Assembly: GCA_016182795.1 (NCBI GenBank)
Contig: JACPFW010000001.1
Location: 16,248-80,247, forward strand
Length of the DNA stretch: 64,000 nucleotides
Origin: Gemmatimonadota bacterium
Lineage (GTDB): Bacteria > Gemmatimonadota > Gemmatimonadetes > Gemmatimonadales > Gemmatimonadaceae
Direction of reading: 5' to 3'
Position numbers and translations under genes: made by a program. Below are positions 1 to 9,076 of this stretch, piece by piece (within the stretch, counting starts at the first letter, position 1; each line of letters opens with the position of its first letter). Below the pieces are notes generated by a model. The model made no database searches and was not told the DNA's origin. It saw only the letters and a program-made list of their open reading frames with translations.

Positions 1-1435
1 GGTTGACCAAGGCGAGGAGAAGACCAAGAGCGCCGCGGACTCGCTGGGCAAGATGTTGAACGGCGAGCGGGCGGCCCTGCTCGACAAGCTCGTGCAGACG
101 TCGACGGCGTGGGCGCAGGTGCGCGACGAGGTGAAAGTGCTGGCCGAAGGAGGCAAGCAGGCGGAGGCGCGCGAACTGCTGGCGACGAAGGGGGCAGAAA
201 CGTTCGATGAAGCGATCGGTCGCCAGTCGGCGCTGGAGAACGCGGTGGGCATGACGACCGTCGAGATCTACACCAGGGTGCAGGCAGAGTCGGCGAAGGC
301 CGTGCGGAACGCCAAGATTCTGGCGGCGGCGGTGGTGCTCGTCGTGCTGGCGCTGGCGCTCTGGATGGCGTGGAAGCTGACGCAGCCACTGGTGGAGACG
401 GTGCGCGTGCTGGAGAAAGTGGCGCGTGGCGACTTGTCGCCGCGCCTGGCGGTGCGCTCGACGGACGAGATCGGCCAGATGGGACGCGCCATGAACACGG
501 CCCTCGACGCGTTGAGTGGCGCCATGGCGTCCATTGCGCAGAATGCGCAGTCGCTGGCTGGTTCGGCGGAGGCGCTGACGGTGGTGAGCACGCAGATGGG
601 GGCGAACGCCGGAGAGACGTCGGCGCAGGCCAGTGTCGTGTCGGCGGCGGCCGAGCAGGTGAGCAAGAATGTGCAGACGGTGGCCACGGGCGCCGAGGAA
701 ATGAGCGCGAGCATCCGCGAGATTGCGGCGAACGCGACGGATGCGGCGAAGGTGGCCAACTCCGCCGTGGCGGTGGCGGAAGGGACAAACCGCAGCATCG
801 CGAAGCTGGGCGAGTCGAGCGCCGAGATCGGCAATGTGGTGAAGGTGATCACGTCGATTGCCCAGCAGACGAACCTGCTGGCGCTGAACGCGACGATCGA
901 GGCGGCGCGGGCGGGCGAGGCCGGCAAGGGCTTTGCCGTGGTGGCCAACGAAGTGAAGGAATTGGCCAAGGAGACGGCCAAGGCGACCGAGGACATCAGC
1001 CAGAAGATCGAGGTCATCCAGTCGGACACGCGCGCGGCGATTGACGCCATCAGCCAGATCACGGCGGTGATTGCGCAGATCAACGACTCGCAGAACACGA
1101 TTGCGAGCGCCGTGGAAGAGCAGACGGCGACGATGAACGAGATGGCGCGGAACGTGGAGGAGGCGGCGAAGGGGAGCGCGGAGATCGCGCAGAACATCAC
1201 CGGCGTGGCGCAGGCCGCGGAGAGCACGTCGGGCGGCGCGGGCGAGAGCCACGCCGCGGCGATGACGCTGTCCGAGATGGCGACCCAACTGCAGCAGATC
1301 GTCGCGAAGTTCGAGTTCAGCACGAGCGGAGCGGCGGACGCGACCGATGGAGCGACGCCGGTGCGTGCGCTGGATCTGGTGCCGGGCGAGAGTCGGCGGC
1401 GCGGGCCCGAGAGCGGAACGAAGCGGGCCGCGTGA
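1..1435 (+). CDS. Methyl-accepting chemotaxis protein, 5' end missing
   Basis: Chemoreceptor that passes ligand signals to CheA/CheW at the inner membrane. The reading frame is already open at base 2, so the N-terminus and most of the sensor region lie outside the window. Visible in order: the end of a helical sensor region, one membrane segment (about bases 315-375), a HAMP linker with a DEIGQM motif, and the long cytoplasmic signalling coiled coil. The hairpin tip region includes [20 protein letters not shown] followed by [11 protein letters not shown], which is diagnostic for the family. Alanine- and glutamate-rich flanks are the likely methylation helices served by CheR and CheB downstream. 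There is no C-terminal CheR-binding pentapeptide; the tail ends in Arg/Ala-rich sequence. It probably heads the plus-strand chemotaxis operon. Its ligand cannot be inferred. Confidence 0.95.
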   Translation, partial: VDQGEEKTKSAADSLGKMLNGERAALLDKLVQTSTAWAQVRDEVKVLAEGGKQAEARELLATKGAETFDEAIGRQSALENAVGMTTVEIYTRVQAESAKAVRNAKILAAAVVLVVLALALWMAWKLTQPLVETVRVLEKVARGDLSPRLAVRSTDEIGQMGRAMNTALDALSGAMASIAQNAQSLAGSAEALTVVSTQMGANAGETSAQASVVSAAAEQVSKNVQTVATGAEEMSASIREIAANATDAAKVANSAVAVAEGTNRSIAKLGESSAEIGNVVKVITSIAQQTNLLALNATIEAARAGEAGKGFAVVANEVKELAKETAKATEDISQKIEVIQSDTRAAIDAISQITAVIAQINDSQNTIASAVEEQTATMNEMARNVEEAAKGSAEIAQNITGVAQAAESTSGGAGESHAAAMTLSEMATQLQQIVAKFEFSTSGAADATDGATPVRALDLVPGESRRRGPESGTKRAA

Positions 1436-1447
1436 GCAACGGGGTGC

Positions 1448-1486
1448 GCGCGGCCGGGGTGGCACGAATGCCGGTCCCGGCCGCGC
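1448..1486 (+). other. Strong GC stem-loop between the MCP and PilZ genes
   Basis: An 11-bp perfect inverted repeat (1448-1458 with 1476-1486) encloses a second small hairpin, GGCA-CGAA-TGCC. No T-run follows, so it is not a standard intrinsic terminator. It may attenuate read-through or protect the MCP mRNA end. Confidence 0.4.
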
Positions 1487-1511
1487 GGCGGATGGGGAGG
1501 GAGCGACCCAC

Positions 1512-1901
1512 ATGATGGACGGCAGGCGAGTGGATGAGCGGCGTACGAGCCGCGTGGCGCTGGGGATCCGGGCCGAGGTGTGGCAGGGGCGCCGTGTGCT
1601 CCACGGTCACGTGGTCAACCTCAGCCTTGGCGGTGTGGCGGTGGCGCTGGACGCCTTGGTGCCGGTTGGGGAGTGCTGCACGGTGACGCTGATGCTCGAT
1701 GGGGGCGCCGACTCGCCGCGCTGCACGCTCGAGGCCACGGTGGTGCGCAGCGGGCCGACGGAGGCGGATCTGGCTCTTACGGCGGTGGTGGGACTGGACG
1801 GGATGGAGCATCTCCGCCAGCTGGTGCTATTCAACGCGAGCGAGCCTGATCGCGTGGCCGGCGAGTTCGAGCGGTTCGTCGGGCTGCGGCCCCGGGATTG
1901 A
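1512..1901 (+). CDS. PilZ-domain protein, probable c-di-GMP receptor
   Basis: A single PilZ domain of 129 residues. The N-terminus has the RRTSR (RxxxR-type) element and about 25 residues later NLSLGG (the D/NxSxxG element), the two halves of the c-di-GMP site. Proteins of this type link c-di-GMP to motor speed or receptor output. The frame is open further upstream, but the ATG at 1512 is preceded by a purine-rich ribosome-binding site (GGGGAGGGAG), so it is preferred. It lies between the MCP and a CheY-like gene, in the same direction, so a role in chemotaxis or motor control is likely. The target is unknown. Confidence 0.85.
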   Translation: MMDGRRVDERRTSRVALGIRAEVWQGRRVLHGHVVNLSLGGVAVALDALVPVGECCTVTLMLDGGADSPRCTLEATVVRSGPTEADLALTAVVGLDGMEHLRQLVLFNASEPDRVAGEFERFVGLRPRD

Positions 1902-1927
1902 CGAAGGTCGAGAGGAGGAACGGCGAC

Positions 1928-2299
1928 ATGCAAGCGCTCATCGTGGATGACTCGCGGGCGGTTCGTGCCATGGTCGGACGGATCGTGCGCGAGTTGGGTT
2001 TTACCGTCATGGAGGCGGGGAACGGCGTGGAGGCGCTGCGCCGACTCGCCGAGGCGGGTCCCGTAGAGGTGGCGTTGGTGGACTGGAACATGCCCGAGAT
2101 GAGCGGCGTGGAGTTCGTGTCGGCCGCCCGGGCAATTCCGGCGTACGCGGCCATGCGCATCGTGATGGTGACGTCAGAAAGCGAACTCGAGCGCGTGACC
2201 ACGGCACTCGACGCGGGGGCCAACGAGTACCTCATGAAACCGTTCGACGCCGAGGCGCTGCGCGACAAGCTGATGCTGGCCGGCGTGGCGGTCGACTGA
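1928..2299 (+). CDS. cheY: CheY-like single-domain response regulator
   Basis: A 123-residue stand-alone receiver. Visible residues are the acidic pair DD (7-8), phospho-acceptor D52 in [11 protein letters not shown]82 in the VTSES strand and K104 in LMKPF, all in canonical places. There is no output domain, so it probably acts by binding another protein, either the FliM switch or a chemotaxis component. The ATG at 1928 is chosen over a start ten codons earlier because AGAGGAGG sits just upstream. It ends two bases before cheB. A second canonical CheY lies at 55763; which one binds FliM cannot be decided from sequence. Confidence 0.9.
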   Translation: MQALIVDDSRAVRAMVGRIVRELGFTVMEAGNGVEALRRLAEAGPVEVALVDWNMPEMSGVEFVSAARAIPAYAAMRIVMVTSESELERVTTALDAGANEYLMKPFDAEALRDKLMLAGVAVD

Positions 2300-2301
2300 C
2301 C

Positions 2302-3432
2302 ATGGCGCGGATTCGCGTGCTGGTGGTCGATGACGCAGTGGTGGTGCGCCGACTCGTTGCCGACGCATTGTCCGCCGACCCCGAGCTGGAGGTGGTGGGC
2401 ACGGCGTCCAACGGACGGCTGGCGCTCGCCCGGCTCGACCAGCTCAATCCCGACGTCGTGACCCTCGACATCGAGATGCCGGAGATGTCCGGACTTGAGG
2501 CGCTGCGTGAGTTGCGCCGGACGCGTCCACTGCTTCCCGTCATCATGTTCAGCACGCTGACGGAGCGCGGCGCTTCGGCCACGCTCGACGCGCTGTCGCT
2601 TGGGGCCAGTGACTACGTGACGAAGCCGTCGAACGTGGGAAGCGTGGCGGCCGCGCAGCAGCGCATCCGGAGCGAGTTGATTCCCAAGCTGAAGGCGCTC
2701 TGCACCAAGCGGCTCGGCCGGCCGGCGGCCACGCTGGCCCTACCAAAGACCGGCCCGGTGGCGATGCGGCATCGCGCGCCGGCCGCCACGCCGCGTGTCG
2801 GTGCGCGCATTGACGTCGTGGCCATCGGTGTCTCCACGGGCGGGCCGAACGCGCTCGCCAAGCTGCTGCCGGCGCTGCCGGCCGACTTCCCGGTTCCGAT
2901 CGTGATCGTGCAGCACATGCCGCCGCTGTTCACGAAGCTGCTGGCCGACCGCTTGCGGCTCTCCTCGAAGCTCGATGTGCGGGAGGGCGCTGCCGGCGGC
3001 GCCGTCGAGGCCGGGCGCGTCTGGATAGCCCCTGGCGACCATCACATGACGATTCGCCGCGCCGCTGACGGCGTGCGGCTGACACTCAATCAGGATCCGC
3101 CGCAGAACTCGTGCCGGCCAGCGGTGGATCCGCTCTTCCAGTCAGTGCGCGACGTGTATGGCGCGAACGCGCTGGGCGTGATTCTCACGGGCATGGGAAA
3201 GGACGGCCTCCGCGGTTGCCAGCTGCTGTCCGAGGCTGGGGCGTCGATTCTGGCGCAGGATGAGGCGTCGTCGGTCGTGTGGGGGATGCCGGGATTTGTT
3301 GCGGGCGCGGGGCTCGCCGAGCGCGTGCTGCCGATTGGCGACATGGCCGCTGAACTCGTGCGTCGCGTGGGCGTGGGCCGGTTCGGCAGCGCGGGGTCGG
3401 CGGTGCCGATGGCCGCCGTGGGGGCTGGCTGA
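2302..3432 (+). CDS. cheB: Chemotaxis protein-glutamate methylesterase CheB
   Basis: Demethylates or deamidates receptor glutamates as the adaptation arm of chemotaxis, once phosphorylated by CheA. The N-terminal receiver (1-120) has DD at 10-11, D56 in [11 protein letters not shown] and K108. After a linker the C-terminal esterase domain shows the Ser-His-Asp triad: S178 in GVSTGGPN, H205 in VQHMPP and D301 in TGMGKDG. The length of 376 residues is normal. Its stop overlaps the cheR start by one base (TGATG), so the two adaptation enzymes are translationally coupled. Confidence 0.97.
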   Translation: MARIRVLVVDDAVVVRRLVADALSADPELEVVGTASNGRLALARLDQLNPDVVTLDIEMPEMSGLEALRELRRTRPLLPVIMFSTLTERGASATLDALSLGASDYVTKPSNVGSVAAAQQRIRSELIPKLKALCTKRLGRPAATLALPKTGPVAMRHRAPAATPRVGARIDVVAIGVSTGGPNALAKLLPALPADFPVPIVIVQHMPPLFTKLLADRLRLSSKLDVREGAAGGAVEAGRVWIAPGDHHMTIRRAADGVRLTLNQDPPQNSCRPAVDPLFQSVRDVYGANALGVILTGMGKDGLRGCQLLSEAGASILAQDEASSVVWGMPGFVAGAGLAERVLPIGDMAAELVRRVGVGRFGSAGSAVPMAAVGAG

Positions 3433-4268
3433 TGGGTATCTCTCCCGCAGACTTCGACTTCGTGCGCGCGATTGTGCGCACCGACTCGGCCATCGTCCTG
3501 GAACCCGGCAAGGAATATCTCGTCGAGTCGCGTCTGCTGTCCTTGGCGCGCGCGGAAGGGGCAGGCTCGGTGGATGCCGTGATCGACGCGCTGCGGCAAC
3601 GCCCCACGGGGGAGTTGCGCTACAAGGTCGTCGAGGCGATGACGACCAACGAGACGTCGTTCTTTCGCGACATCACGCCGTTCGATGCGTTGCGCCTGCA
3701 CATCATTCCGGACTTGATGTCGCGGCGCGCCGACCGGCAGCAGCTGCGCATTTGGTGCGGAGCGGCGTCGACGGGGCAGGAGCCGTACAGCCTCGCGATG
3801 CTGCTGCGCGAGCATTTCCCGGCACTGCACTCGTGGCGCGTGACCATCACGGCCACCGATTTGTCGCGGACGGTGCTCGCCAAGGCGCGCGCCGGACGCT
3901 TCTCGCAGCTCGAGGTCAATCGTGGCCTGCCCGCGCCGCTGCTCGTGAAGTACTTCGAACGCGAGGGCGTCGCCTGGCGTGTGAAGCCCGTGCTGCGGGA
4001 CATGATTGCGTTTCGCGAGATGAACCTCGTGGGACCGTGGACGGTGCCCGATGCCGATCTCATCCTGCTGCGCAACGTCCTGATCTACTTCGACGTCGCC
4101 ACGAAACGGCAGATCCTCGGGAACCTGCGGCGCATCCTGAGCCCGAACGGCTACCTGCTGCTGGGCAGCGCAGAGTCCACGATGAACATCGACGATACCT
4201 TCCGCCGCGTGCTGGTGGGGCGAATGACCAGTTACCAGCCGCTGACGACGCGAGGACAGGCCGCATGA
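3432..4268 (+). CDS. cheR: Chemotaxis methyltransferase CheR
   Basis: Transfers methyl groups from S-adenosylmethionine to receptor glutamates. 278 residues. An N-terminal all-helical domain is followed by the SAM-binding fold with GAASTGQEPYSLAMLL near residue 110 and NVLIYFD near 215, both CheR signatures. There is no TPR or other fused domain. It is coupled to cheB upstream and overlaps cheX by four bases (ATGA) downstream. Confidence 0.97.
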   Translation: MGISPADFDFVRAIVRTDSAIVLEPGKEYLVESRLLSLARAEGAGSVDAVIDALRQRPTGELRYKVVEAMTTNETSFFRDITPFDALRLHIIPDLMSRRADRQQLRIWCGAASTGQEPYSLAMLLREHFPALHSWRVTITATDLSRTVLAKARAGRFSQLEVNRGLPAPLLVKYFEREGVAWRVKPVLRDMIAFREMNLVGPWTVPDADLILLRNVLIYFDVATKRQILGNLRRILSPNGYLLLGSAESTMNIDDTFRRVLVGRMTSYQPLTTRGQAA

Positions 4269-4723
4269 CAGAGCTCGACGAGGTGCTGGCACCGACGATC
4301 CTTGACATCTGTCGGTCCGTGATGGCGCTCGACGTCGCGGCGCTCGATGGCGACGCGGCCGAGGACACCGCGACCTACGCCGGGTGCGTCCACCTGGACA
4401 CCGAGCCGCCGGGCACGGTGGTGCTCGAGTGCGACGAAGCGCTCGCACGCCTCATGGCCGCGCGGATGTTCGACGCGGCCGCCGAGACGTTAACCGATGC
4501 CGACGTGTGCGACGCCATTGGAGAACTGGCCAACATGGCGGCGGGCAACCTGAAGGCGGCGCTCCCGCACGCGGCGCGGCTATCGCTGCCGACGGTCACG
4601 CGGGGCAGCGAGTTGAAGACCTATCTTCCGCAGAGCACGCGGGTGGGGTGGCGGCGGTTCGCGTGCGGTGACGACCGGTTCAGCGTCAGCGTGTACGAGC
4701 GCGCGGAGCCGGCGGGCGCCTGA
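4265..4723 (+). CDS. cheX: CheX/CheC-family CheY-P phosphatase
   Basis: 152 residues. The motif ELANMAAGNLK, at about residues 87-97, is the Exx-N active-site helix of the CheC/CheX/FliY phosphatase family, which dephosphorylates CheY-P. Only one such helix is seen, as in CheX (CheC has two). The frame is open far upstream through cheR, but the ATG overlapping the cheR stop is the natural start. A CheZ-like phosphatase is also encoded nearby (10680), so the locus has two unrelated candidate CheY-P phosphatases. Confidence 0.88.
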   Translation: MTELDEVLAPTILDICRSVMALDVAALDGDAAEDTATYAGCVHLDTEPPGTVVLECDEALARLMAARMFDAAAETLTDADVCDAIGELANMAAGNLKAALPHAARLSLPTVTRGSELKTYLPQSTRVGWRRFACGDDRFSVSVYERAEPAGA

Positions 4724-4740
4724 CCCACGAGAGGTGGCGC

Positions 4741-4768
4741 TCATCTTTGCCCATCCCACTGCCGATAC
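4741..4768 (+). promoter_or_regulatory. Possible sigma-28 (FliA) promoter
   Basis: The -10-like box GCCGATAC (4761-4768) matches the FliA consensus at 7 of 8 bases. A weak -35-like TCATCTTT lies 12 bases upstream. It sits in the 124-base gap before the response-regulator gene at 4848, giving a leader of about 73 bases. The same -10 octamer occurs before motA and fliS in this window. Confidence 0.35.
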
Positions 4769-4847
4769 TCCCTATCGACGGGCGCGCGCGGCACTGGCGC
4801 CGCCGCGCGGAGCGGAAGGCAGACCACAGGGACTGAGAGAGGGCGTG

Positions 4848-5375
4848 ATGAACCGTCACGGCGCACGAGCCGATGGATCGGCGGTCCGACGGCTGGAGCT
4901 CGGCCTGAGCGCTTGCCCGGCGACTCCGGTTGAGCAACGCCGGGCGCGGCGCGCGCTCGTGGTGGATGATGAGCGTGCGCTGATGACCGTCGTCTGCCGC
5001 GTGGTTGAGACCATCGGCTGGGTGAGCGACGGCTACGCCGATCCCGCCGAAGCCATCGCCTCGCTCGTCAGCGATCCCGCGGCGTACGACATCGTGCTGA
5101 CGGACCTGCGCCTCGGCGACCAGACCGGGTTGGACGTGGCGACCGCCGCCGTGCGCGTACGGCCGGGGATTCCCGTGATCCTGCTGTCCGGGGCACCGCT
5201 GTCGGCGGCCATGTGGGATGCCGCCGCGGATGTCGGCGTCCAGATGGTGCTCTACAAGCCGTTTCACATCCATGAGCTCCTCGACGCGGTGCGCAGTCTG
5301 ACCGACGCGCCCTCCGAAGAGCCGCGGCCATCGGCACCGCGCCTCGCAGTCCTCTCGGGCGCGCTCGCGGACTAG
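4848..5375 (+). CDS. Response regulator, receiver domain with N-terminal extension
   Basis: 175 residues: about 35 unmodelled basic residues, one receiver (VVDDE near 40, phospho-Asp in VLTDLRLGDQTG, Lys in LYKPFH) and a short Pro/Ala-rich tail. There is no DNA-binding or enzymatic output. The ATG at 4848 follows GAGAGAGGG and is preferred to a longer reading with a low-complexity head. It precedes a hybrid kinase by three bases and is probably its partner or is co-transcribed with it. Confidence 0.82.
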   Translation: MNRHGARADGSAVRRLELGLSACPATPVEQRRARRALVVDDERALMTVVCRVVETIGWVSDGYADPAEAIASLVSDPAAYDIVLTDLRLGDQTGLDVATAAVRVRPGIPVILLSGAPLSAAMWDAAADVGVQMVLYKPFHIHELLDAVRSLTDAPSEEPRPSAPRLAVLSGALAD

Positions 5376-5378
5376 GCC

Positions 5379-6968
5379 ATGCCCAGTACTCCGCCGCGGT
5401 CGCGCGGGGTCCGCCTGCGACAAGGGGCGAACCAGGCGGCCGCCGCCTTCGCCGCCGCCTTCGCCGACGCCCCCGACGCCGTGCTGGTGGTCGATGCCTG
5501 CGGGTGCATCGCCGGTGCCAACGCGCGCGCCGTGGCGCAGTTTGGCGCGGATCACGCTGGCATCGGCCGACCATGCCTGGGGCTGTTCACGCTCGATCAC
5601 GACACGGTGCTCGCCGAGTCGACGAGCGCCTGGCCGGAGCTTGCCGCACGGGCGCGGCACCGTGCCCTGCGCGTCACGGCCACGGCGCACCCAGCCGATG
5701 CCGATCCACTGCCCGTGGAGCTCTCGCTGTGGAACGCGCGACAGCACACACACGACATGACGGTGGTGGTGGTGCGGGACATGAGTGACACCGTGCGTCA
5801 GGCGCGTCGCGGGGAGGAACTGGCGCGCCTCCTGCACCAGAGCCAGAAGCTGGAGACGATGGGGCGATTGACCGGCGGCATTGCGCATGACTTCAACAAC
5901 CTGCTGACCATCATCTCCGGGTACTCGGAGCTGCTGGCGGCATCGCCGCACACTGCGCCGGCGATGCGCGAGTCGCTGGCGCAGGTGTGCCAGGCCGCCG
6001 GACGCGCCGCACAGTTGACGGGGCAGCTGCTCGCCTTCAGCCGGCAGCGCAGCGCGACGCCGGTGCTCGTCGACGTCAACCGCCTGGTGCGTCGCGAGTG
6101 TGAGATGTTGCGGCGCATCGTGGATGAGGACATCGCGTTCATCACGCAGCTGGCGCCAGAACTTCCCGAAATCAGGGGCGACGCCGGACGCTTGGCGCAG
6201 GTGGTGATGAACCTGGTGCTCAACGCCCGCGATGCGATGCCTTCGGGTGGGCAGCTGGCTGTACGCACCACGGCGGTCTGCGTTCGCGCGCGTGATCCCG
6301 ACCATCCAGCGGTCACGGTGCCAGGGACGTACGTGCGGCTGTCGGTGGACGACACCGGGTGCGGCATGACGCCGGATGAATGCGAGCACGTGTTCGAGCC
6401 GTTCTACACCACCAAGGGCGCCGGCCTCGGAACTGGCCTGGGGATGACGACGGTGCGTTCCATTGTGGAGGAGAGCGGCGGCATCATCGCGCTCACCAGC
6501 ACGGTCGGCGTGGGCACCAGTGTGCAGGTCTATGTGCCGGCGGCTGCGCCAGCGCCGCTCGCCGCGTCCGTCGCGACTGGCGGACCGGCGGTGCCGGGAG
6601 GACGCGAGACCATCCTCGTGGTCGAGGACAACGCGGCGGTGCGTGCGCTGACCGAGACCGTTCTGTGCGATCACGGCTACACCGTGCTGAGTGCGGTGGA
6701 TGGCGACGACGCTGTTCGCCAGCTGGACCGCGCCCCACTGGCGGTGCAGTTGATCGTCAGCGACGTGGTGATGCCGCACCGGAACGGACGCGCCGTGGTG
6801 GCGCACGCCCAGCGTCTGAACCCGATGATTCGCGCGCTGTATCTCAGCGGGTACACTGAGGACGCCATCGTGCGACAGGGCATCCTGCGCGACGACGTGC
6901 GGTTTCTGCAGAAGCCCTTTACGCCGACGGTGCTGCTGTGCGCGGTCCGCGAGGCGCTTGACGCGTGA
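5379..6968 (+). CDS. Hybrid sensor histidine kinase (PAS-HisKA-HATPase-REC)
   Basis: 529 residues, with no membrane segment, so a cytosolic sensor. A PAS-like fold (about 25-140) precedes the dimerisation helix with the H-box GGIAHDFNNLL (H170), then the ATPase with N-box NLVLNARDAMP, G1 DTGCGM and G2 GLGTGLGM. The C-terminal receiver has VVEDN, D462 in IVSDVVMP and QKPF. The HDFNN box type is common in large one-piece environmental kinases. Its stop overlaps the GTG start of the caspase gene, so the two are probably translationally coupled. The signal is unknown. Confidence 0.92.
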   Translation: MPSTPPRSRGVRLRQGANQAAAAFAAAFADAPDAVLVVDACGCIAGANARAVAQFGADHAGIGRPCLGLFTLDHDTVLAESTSAWPELAARARHRALRVTATAHPADADPLPVELSLWNARQHTHDMTVVVVRDMSDTVRQARRGEELARLLHQSQKLETMGRLTGGIAHDFNNLLTIISGYSELLAASPHTAPAMRESLAQVCQAAGRAAQLTGQLLAFSRQRSATPVLVDVNRLVRRECEMLRRIVDEDIAFITQLAPELPEIRGDAGRLAQVVMNLVLNARDAMPSGGQLAVRTTAVCVRARDPDHPAVTVPGTYVRLSVDDTGCGMTPDECEHVFEPFYTTKGAGLGTGLGMTTVRSIVEESGGIIALTSTVGVGTSVQVYVPAAAPAPLAASVATGGPAVPGGRETILVVEDNAAVRALTETVLCDHGYTVLSAVDGDDAVRQLDRAPLAVQLIVSDVVMPHRNGRAVVAHAQRLNPMIRALYLSGYTEDAIVRQGILRDDVRFLQKPFTPTVLLCAVREALDA

Positions 6969-9076
6969 GGCGTGCCGCGGCGGCCGCGCTGATGTGGCTT
7001 GGCGCACTCGGCGTCACGCCGGTGCGGGGACAGGAGTCCTCGAGCGGGGCGCGCCCTCGGCCCGCGGCCAGCTGGACGCTGGGGTCGCCGGCCGACCTGG
7101 TGCGCCGCATTGAGGGCGACGCCGCGCGTGTCGACGCACTCGTATCGCTCGGTTATCAGACGTGGCACTACGGCGCGGGATGGGTGCGCCTTGCGTACGC
7201 GGGGGACACGGTCATTGGCTGGTCGAACCCCGAGGGGCGCCTAGCCGTGGTGTTCAGGGGCGGCGCCGACTCGATCCACGTGACCGCGGTGGCTCGTGAC
7301 GCAACGCTGGCCAGCGTGCTGCGTGCGCGTGGCACCCCGGAGGAATACCTGCCCGACCGCCTGCGCGGCACCGTGCTGCTGCGCTATGGCCGCATCCGCA
7401 TCACGGTCGATGCGATGACGCAGCGCGTGCTTGCCACCGTGGATCCGGGCGGCGTGGGCGGCGGAGACCCCGGTGTGCCGAGCAGGGCCGCGCCGGCCGC
7501 ACCGCGCTGGCCGGCTACGTTGCACGCGCGCGTGGCGCTGGTGAGCACAGGAGACCAGGGGCGGGTGGAGGCGGATGACGTACTTGCTCTCGACGTGACC
7601 GTGACCAACACCGGTCCCGGCGTGGCCCGCGCGCTGCACCTCGAGGTCCACGGCACGGGCGCCGCGATGCAACCGCCGGCGGTCGTGCCCAGCCTCGACT
7701 CCCTCGCGGCTGGCGCCTCGCAGGTGATGCCCCTCGTGCTTCGCGTGGCCGACGTACCGCGCGACACGGTGCTCAGTCTGGAGATCGGCGTGCGGGAAGG
7801 GCAGCGCTTCGACCTCGATCCGCCGATGCGCGTGCAGATTCCGCTTCGTCCCGCGCGCGCGCCGCGGTTGGTGCTTGCCGCCGTCGCGGTCGACGATCCT
7901 TCGGGCGACCACCGCATCGGGCCTCGCGAGGTGGTGGACCTGGTGGCCCGCGTGCAGAACACGGGAGAAGGCACCGCCCGTGACGTGCGGGTGCGCATCG
8001 TGCCCGGCGCCGGTGTCCACCTGGCCACGGATCCGGGAGAGCAGACGTTGGGTCGGGTGCCGCCGGGCGCCTCACACGAGGTCCGATTCTCGGCGTTTAG
8101 TGATTCGCGCGCCCGCGGTTTTCCAGTGACGCTCGAGGTGCGCGAAGCGCGGGCGCGCTTCGACACCTCGCTCGCGCTCCCGTTGACCCTGAACCGTCCG
8201 GTGGCGTCCGCCGCGCGACTCTTGCGGCCGGGCGAGGAACCCTCGGTGTCCGCGGCTTCCACCGCGCCGCTTATCTCACCCGTGGACACTGGCGTGCCGC
8301 GTGCCCCACTGCGGCCTGGGACGCTCGCCGTGGTGCTGGGCGTGGAGCGGTATTCGCGCGCCCCCGATGCCCTCTTCGCCGAACGTGATGCACGCGCCTT
8401 TCGGCAATACGCCCAGAATCTGTTTGGCACCGGGGATGACGCATCGCGCCTGTTCTACGCGACGAACGAGGAGGTGTCGCGCAGCGCTCTGCACAAGCTC
8501 TTTGACCCCGAGGGGTGGCTCGCGCGCCGCACGGATGCCAGCACCGATGTAGTGGTCTTCATCGCCGCGCATGGCACGGTGGATGGCAAGACGCGCATGG
8601 CCTATCTGCTGCCCAGCGATGCGGATCCGGCGTATCCCGCGCAGACGGGGATGCCAATCGACTCGCTGCTCGACCGGCTGGGGGCACTGCCCGCCCGTTC
8701 GATCACGGTCCTGCTCGACGCGTGCTTCAGCGGCACGACGCGCGACGGGACGGCGCTCGTGCCGTGGGCGCGCGACGTGGGGGTGAGCATCGAGCACCCC
8801 GCACTCAAGTATCCGCACCTCGTGCTGTTGACCGCCTCCGGATCGGGCGAGGTGGCCATGGGGTGGAGTGACCAGCGGCACGGACTCTTCACGTACTGGC
8901 TGCTGACCGGGCTGCGTGGTGGCGCCGATGCCGACCGCGATGGCGTGGTGGATGCTGGGGAACTCGGCGCCTTCGTGGCGCGCCACGTCGCGGAGACGGC
9001 GCAGCAACTCGGTCGCGAGCAGACGCCACGGCTGTTCACGCGTGATCGTCGCGCGCCGCTGGTGCACCTGCCGTGA
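6965..9076 (+). CDS. Secreted caspase-like (peptidase C14) protein with CARDB-like domains and an EF-hand loop
   Basis: 703 residues from a GTG start that overlaps the previous stop (GTGA). A signal peptide (AAAAALMWLGALGVTPVRG) is followed by an unassigned region and two beta-rich segments that look like CARDB/NEW3 modules (about 180-290 and 295-400), each with an NTG/NTGEG 'V(T/Q)NTG' strand. The C-terminal caspase fold has its start at LAVVLGVERYS, catalytic His536 in IAAHGT and Cys587 in LLDACFSG. After it comes DADRDGVVDAGE (655-666), a complete 12-residue EF-hand loop with acids at 1, 3, 5, 9 and 12. Export to the periplasm or cell surface is inferred from the signal peptide. Prokaryotic metacaspases can be calcium-dependent, which fits the loop. 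Why it lies in a chemotaxis operon is unclear. Confidence 0.85.
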   Translation: MRRAAAAALMWLGALGVTPVRGQESSSGARPRPAASWTLGSPADLVRRIEGDAARVDALVSLGYQTWHYGAGWVRLAYAGDTVIGWSNPEGRLAVVFRGGADSIHVTAVARDATLASVLRARGTPEEYLPDRLRGTVLLRYGRIRITVDAMTQRVLATVDPGGVGGGDPGVPSRAAPAAPRWPATLHARVALVSTGDQGRVEADDVLALDVTVTNTGPGVARALHLEVHGTGAAMQPPAVVPSLDSLAAGASQVMPLVLRVADVPRDTVLSLEIGVREGQRFDLDPPMRVQIPLRPARAPRLVLAAVAVDDPSGDHRIGPREVVDLVARVQNTGEGTARDVRVRIVPGAGVHLATDPGEQTLGRVPPGASHEVRFSAFSDSRARGFPVTLEVREARARFDTSLALPLTLNRPVASAARLLRPGEEPSVSAASTAPLISPVDTGVPRAPLRPGTLAVVLGVERYSRAPDALFAERDARAFRQYAQNLFGTGDDASRLFYATNEEVSRSALHKLFDPEGWLARRTDASTDVVVFIAAHGTVDGKTRMAYLLPSDADPAYPAQTGMPIDSLLDRLGALPARSITVLLDACFSGTTRDGTALVPWARDVGVSIEHPALKYPHLVLLTASGSGEVAMGWSDQRHGLFTYWLLTGLRGGADADRDGVVDAGELGAFVARHVAETAQQLGREQTPRLFTRDRRAPLVHLP

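Noticed and set aside
1460-1475. TGGCACGAATGCCGGT upstream of the PilZ gene as a sigma-54 promoter
   Set aside because: Good -24 half but no GC at -12; the sequence is explained by the hairpin.
4734-4751. Sigma-54-like TGGCGC...TTTGC before the 4848 regulator
   Set aside because: The GG and GC are separated by 11 bases instead of 10, a spacing sigma-54 does not normally accept.
4686-7007. A 773-residue minus-strand open frame opposite the response regulator and hybrid kinase
   Set aside because: Same composition artefact; the plus strand encodes intact receiver and kinase motifs.
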